Assembly: GCA_947505915.1 (NCBI GenBank)
Contig: CANNNH010000074.1
Location: forward strand, 1-6,994
Direction: 5' to 3'
Source: Comamonadaceae bacterium
Lineage (GTDB): Bacteria; Pseudomonadota; Gammaproteobacteria; Burkholderiales; Burkholderiaceae
DNA: 6,994 nucleotides
The notes below the pieces were generated by a model. The model saw only the letters and a program-made list of their open reading frames with translations, did not search any database and was not told the DNA's origin. Position 1 is the first letter of the stretch. Each line of letters starts with the position of its first letter. The position numbers and the translations under genes are program-made. Positions 1-5,105 of the stretch are shown here, piece by piece.

Positions 1-65
1 CCAAGGTGCAAGGCTATGTGGCGGCCAGCGATTCGCGCCGCGACGGCTTGGTCGCGGGTTTTTAA
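1..65 (+). CDS. 3' end of an unidentified gene (truncated by window edge)
   Basis: The frame that begins at base 3 is open to a TAA at 63-65 and encodes the last 20 residues, KVQGYVAASDSRRDGLVAGF. The other two plus frames give less protein-like peptides: one rich in Trp and Arg, one in Arg and Gly. The tail is too short to assign a family. It lies in the same reading frame as the downstream transporter gene and only about 20 bases from its probable start, so the two may be co-transcribed. The coding call is likely but not certain, and the function is unknown. Confidence 0.5.
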   Translation, partial: KVQGYVAASDSRRDGLVAGF

Positions 66-86
66 GTTTTGAATACTTCCTCAGCG

Positions 87-995
87 ATGGCAAAGCCTCG
101 CCTGTCGCCCCATGCCACTGGCGTGCTGCTGGCGCTGGCTGGCGCCATCACGTTCAGCGGCAAGGCCATCATCGTCAAACTGTCTTATCGCTATGGCGTA
201 GACGCGGTCACCGTCATCATGGTGCGGATGCTGTGGTCGCTGCCCATGTTCATGGCGCTGGCGTGGTGGGCGTCGCGCAGCACCCATGCACAAGAAAACC
301 CCTTGCAGTGGCGCGATGCGCCCATCATCATTGCCTTGGGTGTGCTGGGTTATTACTTGGCCAGCTTTTTGGATTTTTTGGGTTTGCAGTACATCAGCGC
401 GAGTTTGGAGCGGCTGATTTTGTATTTGAACCCCACCTTGGTGCTGCTGTTGAGCGCCTTGATTTACAAGTACCGTATTCGCCCCATGCGCGCTTTGGCG
501 ATGGGGGTGAGCTATGCCGGCGTGTTGCTGGTGTTTGGCCATGAGGTGAGTTTGGCCGGTCCCGACGCGGTGACGGGTGCCCTGTTTGTATTGGGCAGCG
601 CGCTCAGCTACGCTTTGTATTTGATGTTCAGCGGCGAGGTGGTCCAACGCATAGGCTCCATGCGATTGGTAGGGTGGGCTTCTTCGGTAGCGTGTCTGTG
701 TTGTTTGGTGCAGTATGTTTCGCTGCGTTCCTTGAGTACAGTCATACCTGTCGAAGTATGGTGGTGGGGTTTGCTCAATGCCACGGTTTGTACAGTGGCT
801 CCTGTGCTGATGGTGATGTTGGCCATCGAGCGCATAGGTGCTGCGCTCACATCGCAAACTGGCATGATTGGTCCCCTCTCGACACTGGCCTTGGGTGTGT
901 GGGTGTTGGGTGAACCCTTGAATGCGTGGATTGGTCTGGGTACCGTCTTGGTGCTTGGTGGTGTGTTTCTGGCTTCTCGTTATGGAGATAAATAA
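87..995 (+). CDS. EamA-domain DMT superfamily transporter
   Basis: This encodes a polytopic inner-membrane protein of about 302 residues, the usual size of ten-helix drug/metabolite transporters with two EamA repeats. What is visible: a hydrophobic N-terminal segment containing GAITFSGKAIIVKL, a first repeat through VLGYYLASFLDFLGLQYISA and LILYLNPTLVLLLSALIYKY, and a second repeat ending TLALGVWVLGEPLNAWIGLG followed by a last hydrophobic helix. The substrate cannot be read from sequence; the family includes amino-acid and metabolite exporters. The start is uncertain. An in-frame stop at 63-65 leaves only TTG at 69 (308 aa) or ATG at 87 (302 aa), and neither has a clear Shine-Dalgarno sequence, so ATG is preferred. 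The stop overlaps the start of the next gene (TAATG), which suggests translational coupling and a shared role with that dehydrogenase. Confidence 0.88.
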   Translation: MAKPRLSPHATGVLLALAGAITFSGKAIIVKLSYRYGVDAVTVIMVRMLWSLPMFMALAWWASRSTHAQENPLQWRDAPIIIALGVLGYYLASFLDFLGLQYISASLERLILYLNPTLVLLLSALIYKYRIRPMRALAMGVSYAGVLLVFGHEVSLAGPDAVTGALFVLGSALSYALYLMFSGEVVQRIGSMRLVGWASSVACLCCLVQYVSLRSLSTVIPVEVWWWGLLNATVCTVAPVLMVMLAIERIGAALTSQTGMIGPLSTLALGVWVLGEPLNAWIGLGTVLVLGGVFLASRYGDK

Positions 996-1789
996 TGGAT
1001 TTAGGACTCAAAGGTAAATGGGCTTTGGTGGGCGGTGCGAGCAAGGGCTTGGGCTTGGGTTGCGCCACGGCACTGGCGCAAGCAGGTGTGAATGTGGTGA
1101 TGGTGTCGCGTGGCGCTGAAGCCTTGGAAGCCTCCGCTGCCAAACTGCGTTTGCTGGGTGTGACGGTGTTGACTGTGGCCCAAGACATCACCACCGAAGC
1201 CGGACGTGCCGCGATTTGGTCGGTAGCAGGTGGCCCTGGCAAAAACTACGACATTGTTGTGACCAATGCGGGTGGCCCGCCTCCTGGCGACTTTCGCGAA
1301 TGGGACCGTGAGGCATGGATCAAGGCGGTAGACGCCAATATGCTCACCCCGATTGAGCTGATCAAAGCCACGGTGGACGGCATGGCCTCGCGCGGTTTTG
1401 GACGCATCGTGAACATCACCTCCAGCGCGGTCAAAGCCCCGATCGATATTTTGGGTTTATCCAACGGTGCTCGCAGTGGCTTGACGGGTTTTGTGGCTGG
1501 ACTTTCCCGCACCACGGCTTTGGCTGGCAACAATGTCACCATCAACAACCTTTTGCCCGGCGCTTTTGACACTGACCGCTTGAAAACCACGCTGGCAGGG
1601 GCTGCCACCAAAACGGGTCAAAGCATCGAAGCCTTGGCCGAAGCGCGAAAAAAACTCGCGCCTGCGCAACGCTTTGGTCACCCCGATGAGTTTGGTCAGA
1701 CCTGCGCGTTTTTGTGTAGCCAGCACGCCGGCTTCATTACTGGTCAAAACATCTTGATTGACGGTGGCGCATACCCTGGTTCTCATTAA
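995..1789 (+). CDS. Atypical short-chain dehydrogenase/reductase (SDR) lacking the YxxxK pair
   Basis: This is a cytosolic Rossmann-fold protein of 264 residues, a normal classical-SDR length. The cofactor motif GGASKGLGLG spans residues 13-22, NAG is at 91-93 and the structural Asn is N115. The catalytic Ser lies at 143 or 144 in NITSS. The C-terminal end HAGFITGQNILIDGGAYPG is typical of FabG-like SDRs. In the usual Ser-x12-Tyr-x3-Lys spacing, however, the Tyr position is Ser156 and the Lys position is Arg160 (LSNGARSGLTGF). This matches a known divergent subgroup described as 3-oxoacyl-ACP-reductase-like SDRs without the full catalytic tetrad. The reaction is therefore unknown, and a FabG-type reductase name should not be taken literally. 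GGAG at 984-987, inside the transporter gene, is a good ribosome binding site 7 bases before the ATG. The gene overlaps the transporter by one base. Confidence 0.9.
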   Translation: MDLGLKGKWALVGGASKGLGLGCATALAQAGVNVVMVSRGAEALEASAAKLRLLGVTVLTVAQDITTEAGRAAIWSVAGGPGKNYDIVVTNAGGPPPGDFREWDREAWIKAVDANMLTPIELIKATVDGMASRGFGRIVNITSSAVKAPIDILGLSNGARSGLTGFVAGLSRTTALAGNNVTINNLLPGAFDTDRLKTTLAGAATKTGQSIEALAEARKKLAPAQRFGHPDEFGQTCAFLCSQHAGFITGQNILIDGGAYPGSH

Positions 1790-1796
1790 TTGAGTC

Positions 1797-1851
1797 TGTC
1801 ATTGCGAGCCAAGCGAAGCAATCTCAACCAGTCATTGCCATGAGATGTTGC
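1797..1851. repeat. Short dispersed palindromic repeat (GTCATTGCGAG...GAAGCAATCTC type)
   Basis: The gap between the converging SDR and transporter genes contains GTCATTGCGAGCC then AAGCGAAGCAATCTC (1798-1825), followed by a second GTCATTGC at 1831-1838. ATTGC (1801-1805) pairs with GCAAT (1818-1822), and GCAATCTCA (1818-1826) can pair with TGAGATGTTGC (1841-1851) with a two-base bulge. The 1798-1825 segment resembles a small extragenic element I recall being scattered through many unrelated bacterial genomes. Antisense translation gives the familiar junk-like peptide NDWLRLLRLARNDRLN. It may also act as a weak two-way transcription end, but there is no U-tract. Confidence 0.6.
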
Positions 1852-1856
1852 GCTGT

Positions 1857-2801
1857 TCAGTCTTGGCTGGCCTTGGGTGCTTGGCGCGACGACACCACGA
1901 TGCCGCCGGCAATCAACACAAACGCTGCTGCATGGTAAAGATGTGGTGCATCGCCCAACAAGACGGTGGACATGACCGCTGCAAACAAGGGCGTGAGGTT
2001 GGCAAAAAACCCTGCGATATTGGGCCCCACCCTCTGTATGCCCAAACCCCAACTGCGGTAAGCCAACAAGGCAGGGCCCAGCGCCACGTAAAGCAGTGCA
2101 GCGTAAAGCGGCCAGCCCCATTCAATATGCGGGTTGTCGCTGTAGTGCCATTCCACGGCGGTAGAAAGGCCGCACCACAGCAAACCAAACACCATTTGCG
2201 CCATTAAAAAATTGACCCAGTTGTTGCGAATCTCTGGCGGGTCTTTGGGCTGCGATAACAACCAGCTGTACAGCGCCCAGCAAAAGACAGCGAACAGCAC
2301 ATACACATCGCCAATCACCAACTCCACCCGCAGCAAGGTTTGCCAGTCGCCGCGGCCCAGCACGCACAGCACACCGGCGATGGACATGGCCGCACCCAGC
2401 AACTGGCGGCGGGTGATGCGTTGCTTGAACCACAAGGCGCCCATGGCCAGCATGAACACCGGCACGCTAGAGGCCACCAAAGTGACATTGATGGGAGTGG
2501 AGGTGTGCAGGGCTAAATATTGAAAGCTGTTGTAACAGCCCACGCCCAACAGGCTGAGCACCGCGTAGCGCCGCCAATGCGGCCATAGCGAGCTGCTGGG
2601 CAGCAGCAGTCGCCAACCCCAAGGTAAGAGGATCACAAAGGCCAGCAACCAGCGGAAAAAATTCAAGGTGATGGGCGGAACCATATCGGCCACCACCCTG
2701 CCTAAAATCGAGTTACCTGCCCACACCAAAGGTGGCAGCAGCAACAAACCGATGGTGGCAGGCGTCAAAAGCGGGGCAGGGGCGGGGGTGTTGTCAGACA
2801 T
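1857..2801 (-). CDS. EamA-domain DMT superfamily transporter (second, divergent copy)
   Basis: This encodes a 314-residue inner-membrane protein with about ten hydrophobic segments in two EamA repeats. Repeat one runs from TIGLLLLPPLVWAGNSILGR through FFRWLLAFVILLPWGWRLLL and the segment YNSFQYLALHTSTPINVTLV to AAMSIAGVLCVLGRGDW. Repeat two runs from VYVLFAVFCWALYSWLLS to PLFAAVMSTVLLGDAP and a final Gly/Val-rich helix. The WAGNSILGR and LTPLFAAVMSTVLLGE-like segments are typical of this family. It shares little sequence with the transporter at 87-995, so a recent duplication is unlikely. ATG at 2799-2801 is the first sensible start; the sequence ahead of it has only a weak Shine-Dalgarno. 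The gene is divergent from qorA and ends convergently against the SDR gene. Substrate unknown. Confidence 0.9.
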   Translation of the reverse strand: MSDNTPAPAPLLTPATIGLLLLPPLVWAGNSILGRVVADMVPPITLNFFRWLLAFVILLPWGWRLLLPSSSLWPHWRRYAVLSLLGVGCYNSFQYLALHTSTPINVTLVASSVPVFMLAMGALWFKQRITRRQLLGAAMSIAGVLCVLGRGDWQTLLRVELVIGDVYVLFAVFCWALYSWLLSQPKDPPEIRNNWVNFLMAQMVFGLLWCGLSTAVEWHYSDNPHIEWGWPLYAALLYVALGPALLAYRSWGLGIQRVGPNIAGFFANLTPLFAAVMSTVLLGDAPHLYHAAAFVLIAGGIVVSSRQAPKASQD

Positions 2802-2830
2802 GCGGGTGACACTCTAACCCACAGCCTGTC

Positions 2831-2861
2831 AAAATCGTGGCAGGATCACGGTTTTCTTTTT
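2831..2861 (+). promoter_or_regulatory. Hairpin plus T-rich run in the qorA leader (attenuator, terminator or operator candidate)
   Basis: AAAATCGTG (2831-2839) can pair fully with CACGGTTTT (2847-2855), with one G-T wobble and a 7-base loop. CTTTTT follows. On the plus strand this has the A-tract/stem/T-tract look of a weak intrinsic terminator placed 25 bases ahead of the qorA start. Because it is a near-palindrome in an 85-bp divergent promoter region, it could equally be the operator of a dimeric regulator. No convincing -35/-10 pair was found in this gap. The structure is plain in the sequence; the role is inference. Confidence 0.4.
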
Positions 2862-2886
2862 CGCATTTGCAGCACTGGAGACAAGC

Positions 2887-3870
2887 ATGAGCAAAGCCAT
2901 ACACATCGCCCAAGTGGGCGGCCCCGAAGAACTGCACCTCGTCGATGTGGCGGTGGGAGAACCTGGCGCAGGTGAAATTCGCATCCGCCACAAAGCCGTG
3001 GGCTTGAACTTCATCGATGTTTACCACCGCACCGGTTTGTACCCGCTGGCTTTGCCGCATGGCTTGGGCATGGAAGCCTCGGGCGTGGTGGAAGCTGTGG
3101 GTGCAGGTGTGACGCATTTGAAAGCAGGGGACCGCGCTGCCTATGCCAGCGCCCCTCCAGGAAGTTATTGCGAAGCGCGGGTGATGCCTGCCAAAAACGT
3201 GTGCAAATTGCCCGACAACATCGACTTCGACACTGGCGCGGCAATGATGCTCAAGGGCTTGACAGTGCAGTATTTGCTCAAGCGCACCCTGCCCCAAGCA
3301 GGGTTGCAAGCTGGCGACCCCATCTTGTTCCACGCCGCCGCTGGGGGTGTGGGGCTGATTGCTTGCCAATGGGCTAAGACCTTGGGTTACCAACTCATTG
3401 GCACCGCAGGCAGCGATGAAAAATGCGCCTTGGCCAAAGCCAACGGTGCAGCCCACGTCATCAACTACGCCACAGAAGATTTTGAAGCACGTGTGAAAGA
3501 CATCACCGGTGGCAAAGGCGTGAAAGTGGTTTACGACTCGGTGGGTAAGGACACTTGGGAGAAGTCGCTCAACTGTTTATCGCCGTTTGGTTTGATGGCC
3601 AGTTTCGGCAACGCTTCTGGCCCCGTGGCACCTTTTGCGCCAGGTGTGTTGGGTGCCAAAGGCTCCATTTACGTGACCCGCCAAACCTTGTTCACCCACA
3701 TCGCCACCCGCGAAGTGAACCAGCAAATGGCCGAGGATTTGTTCGAGGTGGTGGGCAGTGGCAAGGTGAAGATCCATATCGATCAGCGCTATCCCTTGGC
3801 TGATGCTGCACAAGCGCACCGCGATTTGGAAGCCCGCAAAACCACGGGCTGCACGATTTTGACGGTGTAA
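2887..3870 (+). CDS. qorA: NAD(P)H:quinone oxidoreductase, zinc-free MDR family (Qor)
   Basis: This is a soluble one-electron quinone reductase of the medium-chain dehydrogenase/reductase superfamily that uses NADPH. Its 327 residues equal the length of E. coli Qor. The N-terminal GroES-like catalytic domain includes LNFIDVYHRTGLYPLALPHGLGMEASG and AGDRAAY, and lacks the Cys/His ligands of zinc alcohol dehydrogenases. The Rossmann domain has AAAGGVG at residues 150-156 within LFHAAAGGVGLIACQWAK, then the strongly conserved VVYDSVGKDTWEKSLNCL and SIYVTRQTL. These segments are nearly colinear with E. coli Qor. GGAG at 2877-2880 is a good ribosome binding site 6 bases before the ATG. The gene appears monocistronic, ending at a strong terminator, and is divergent from a transporter gene. 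The family role is quinone detoxification; whether enoyl-type substrates are also used cannot be told. Confidence 0.94.
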   Translation: MSKAIHIAQVGGPEELHLVDVAVGEPGAGEIRIRHKAVGLNFIDVYHRTGLYPLALPHGLGMEASGVVEAVGAGVTHLKAGDRAAYASAPPGSYCEARVMPAKNVCKLPDNIDFDTGAAMMLKGLTVQYLLKRTLPQAGLQAGDPILFHAAAGGVGLIACQWAKTLGYQLIGTAGSDEKCALAKANGAAHVINYATEDFEARVKDITGGKGVKVVYDSVGKDTWEKSLNCLSPFGLMASFGNASGPVAPFAPGVLGAKGSIYVTRQTLFTHIATREVNQQMAEDLFEVVGSGKVKIHIDQRYPLADAAQAHRDLEARKTTGCTILTV

Positions 3871-3893
3871 AGTTTTTGGCTTTTCCCTGAACC

Positions 3894-3924
3894 AGCCCTG
3901 CTGCCACAACAGCGGGGCTTTTTT
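3894..3924 (+). terminator. Rho-independent terminator of qorA
   Basis: AGCCCTGCTG (3894-3903) pairs with CAGCGGGGCT (3910-3919) over ten base pairs with one wobble. The loop is six bases, and an unbroken run of six T follows (3919-3924). It begins 24 bases after the qorA stop. It is one-directional, since the minus strand has no T-run after the stem, and it isolates the hicAB pair from qorA transcription. Confidence 0.9.
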
Positions 3925-3929
3925 GTAGC

Positions 3930-3959
3930 TTTACATTCAGTGTGTACGGTGTGTAAAAT
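3930..3959 (+). promoter_or_regulatory. hicAB promoter overlapping a palindromic operator candidate
   Basis: TTTACA (3930-3935) matches the -35 consensus at five of six bases, and TAAAAT (3954-3959) matches the -10 at five of six, with an 18-base spacer. TTTACA and TGTAAA (3952-3957) also form a perfect 6-bp inverted repeat. Between them lies the repeated word TGTGTA (3941-3946 and 3951-3956 as GTGTAA-type copy). A palindrome over the promoter fits autorepression by the ribbon-helix-helix domain of HicB, as known for other hicAB loci. The predicted transcript start, about seven bases after the -10, is at or next to the hicA ATG (3966). Confidence 0.55.
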
Positions 3960-3965
3960 CTTAAA

Positions 3966-4145
3966 ATGAAGAGCAAAGACCTGATCGCCCAACTTCTCAA
4001 AGCTGGATGGGTCCTGCGAGGTTCTAAAGGCTCCCACCACATCTTTGTGCACCCCGATAAACCTGGGCATTTGAGTGTCCCGCATCCCAAAAAAGACCTA
4101 GGGTTAGGGTTGGTGAAAAAACTGCTCAAGCAGGCAGAACTTTAA
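3966..4145 (+). CDS. hicA: HicA family toxin (mRNA interferase)
   Basis: This 59-residue protein, from ATG at 3966 to TAA at 4143-4145, is a type II toxin that cleaves mRNA and is held inactive by HicB. It has the double-stranded-RNA-binding-like HicA fold: MKSKDLIAQLLKAGWVLRG, then the catalytic-His motif GSHH (His24), the strand IFVHPDKPGHLSVP, and PHPKKDLGLGLVKKLLKQAEL, which fits the HicA C-terminal helix. It has full family length and no visible damage. hicB starts 12 bases downstream, so this is the usual toxin-first order. No Shine-Dalgarno precedes the ATG (the upstream sequence is GTAAAATCTTAAA), so initiation is probably weak or leaderless. Base composition looks more AT-rich than in neighbouring genes, consistent with acquisition by transfer. 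Confidence 0.9.
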   Translation: MKSKDLIAQLLKAGWVLRGSKGSHHIFVHPDKPGHLSVPHPKKDLGLGLVKKLLKQAEL

Positions 4146-4157
4146 GAAAGTGAATGT

Positions 4158-4550
4158 ATGAAGTACCCCATCGCCATAGAACCTGGAAATGCCACCACCG
4201 CATGGGGCGTTGTGGTGCCCGATTTGCCGGGCTGCTTTTCAGCAGCAGACTCTGGGATTGATGAAGCAATTACAAATGCCCAAGAAGCCATAGAGTTGTG
4301 GATGGAAACTGCATTGGATTTGGGACAAACCATTCCTGCACCTAGCGCCATCACAGAATTACAAAAAAAACCAGAATTCAAAGGATGGATTTGGGCAATT
4401 GCCGCCATAGATCCTGCGCTGTTGTCCGATGACATAGAGCGGGTCAACATTACTCTGCCAAGGCGTGTTTTAGCGCGGTTAGATGCCAAGGCCAAAGCAG
4501 TAGGCGAAACACGTTCAGGCTATATTGCACATTTGGCTATCAGCGCTTAG
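4158..4550 (+). CDS. hicB: HicB family antitoxin
   Basis: This 130-residue antitoxin binds and neutralises HicA and probably represses the locus. The N-terminal HicB domain (about 1-60) carries MKYPIAIEPG, the hallmark GVVVPDLPGCFSAADS and an EAITNAQEAIELWMETAL helix. A linker with PEFKGWIWAIAAID follows (about 72-85). The C-terminal ribbon-helix-helix DNA-binding domain starts at ERVNITLPRRVLARLD (94-109) and ends RSGYIAHLAI. Both domains are complete, so the pair looks functional. AAGAAAG at 4144-4150 is a purine-rich ribosome binding site about seven bases before the ATG, clearly better than that of hicA. An A8 tract at 4363-4370 (residues 69-71) is a possible slippage site. The gene ends only 15 bases from the converging lspA stop. 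Confidence 0.94.
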   Translation: MKYPIAIEPGNATTAWGVVVPDLPGCFSAADSGIDEAITNAQEAIELWMETALDLGQTIPAPSAITELQKKPEFKGWIWAIAAIDPALLSDDIERVNITLPRRVLARLDAKAKAVGETRSGYIAHLAISA

Positions 4551-4565
4551 GTGGGAATCGCAAAA

Positions 4566-5075
4566 CTACTTACTGCGCCTGATCCTGATTAACTCATCCA
4601 AGATCAGGCACACCGCGCCCACACTGATGGCGCTGTCAGCGACATTGAAAGCGGGGAAATGGCCTTGGAAAAACACGGGCGATAACCAGTCCCAGTGAAA
4701 GTCCAAAAAATCAACCACATGGCCGTAGGCGATGCGGTCGATCACATTACCCACCGCGCCGCCCAATACCAGTGCTAACGCAAAGCAAAACAGTTTTTGT
4801 GTGGGGTGGCTGCGCAGCAGCCACAAAATGAAAAACGTGGCCACTATGCCAATGCCGGTGAAGAACCAGCGCTGCCAGCCAGAAGCGGTAGACAACATTG
4901 AAAACGCCGCGCCGCTGTTGTGCACCCGCACCAAGTTGAAAAACGTGGTGACGGTTTGGCTGTCGCCTAAGGCAAAGCTGTCAACGATCAGCAGCTTGGT
5001 GGCTTGATCTGCCAGCAGTATCACCAAGGCAATGCCCAGCCACAGCAGCAAAGAAGGAGACGGATTTTTGTTCAT
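4566..5075 (-). CDS. lspA: Lipoprotein signal peptidase (signal peptidase II)
   Basis: This inner-membrane aspartyl protease removes the signal peptide from diacylated prolipoproteins after Lgt and before Lnt. It has 169 residues and about four membrane helices. Conserved motifs are all present: ADQATK with D23, VHNSGAAFS (52-59), [10 protein letters not shown] (105-114), the catalytic Asp in VVDF (D122), and [11 protein letters not shown] with the second catalytic Asp (D147). The stretch between the two Asp residues is about six residues longer than I recall in the Pseudomonas aeruginosa enzyme and holds [14 protein letters not shown] at 5073-5075 lies 30 bases after the ileS stop with a weak Shine-Dalgarno, so it is probably translated from the ileS message. 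This is the conserved ileS-lspA operon. It is an essential or near-essential gene in Gram-negative bacteria. Confidence 0.97.
   Translation of the reverse strand: MNKNPSPSLLLWLGIALVILLADQATKLLIVDSFALGDSQTVTTFFNLVRVHNSGAAFSMLSTASGWQRWFFTGIGIVATFFILWLLRSHPTQKLFCFALALVLGGAVGNVIDRIAYGHVVDFLDFHWDWLSPVFFQGHFPAFNVADSAISVGAVCLILDELIRIRRSK
4577..4609. repeat. Inverted repeat at the 3' end of lspA
   Basis: GCCTGATC (4577-4584) and GATCAGGC (4602-4609) are perfect 8-bp arms with a 17-base loop. They sit inside the last codons of lspA and within 60 bases of the converging hicB stop. Neither strand has a proper T-run next to the stem, so this is only a possible transcript-end structure for either gene. 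It could also be chance or the result of codon constraints. Confidence 0.3.
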
Positions 5076-5105
5076 CGATCAACTTCGGCTGGGTGCGTAA
5101 ATGGC

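Noticed and set aside
81..857. Long minus-strand reading frame (258 codons) opposite the first transporter
   Set aside because: Its translation is rich in His, Gln and Arg with no recognisable fold, and it mirrors the codon pattern of a clear membrane-protein gene on the other strand.
1457..1786. Minus-strand frames opposite the SDR gene
   Set aside because: No motif or ribosome binding site was seen, and the plus-strand SDR explains the region fully.
1786..2121. Minus-strand frame ending in NDWLRLLRLARNDRLN
   Set aside because: This is a translation of the palindromic repeat joined to an off-frame of the EamA gene; it is not a protein.
1857..2801. Recent tandem duplication of the two EamA transporters
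   Set aside because: The proteins share only family-level features, lie on opposite strands, and show no long identical stretches.
2794..3456. Minus-strand reading frame (220 codons) opposite qorA
   Set aside because: It is antisense to a strongly conserved Qor sequence, lacks family motifs, and arises from codon bias.
3966..4550. Toxin-antitoxin pair as a new type of system
   Set aside because: Both proteins carry clear HicA and HicB hallmarks in the standard order, so the system is known; only its promoter layout is notable.
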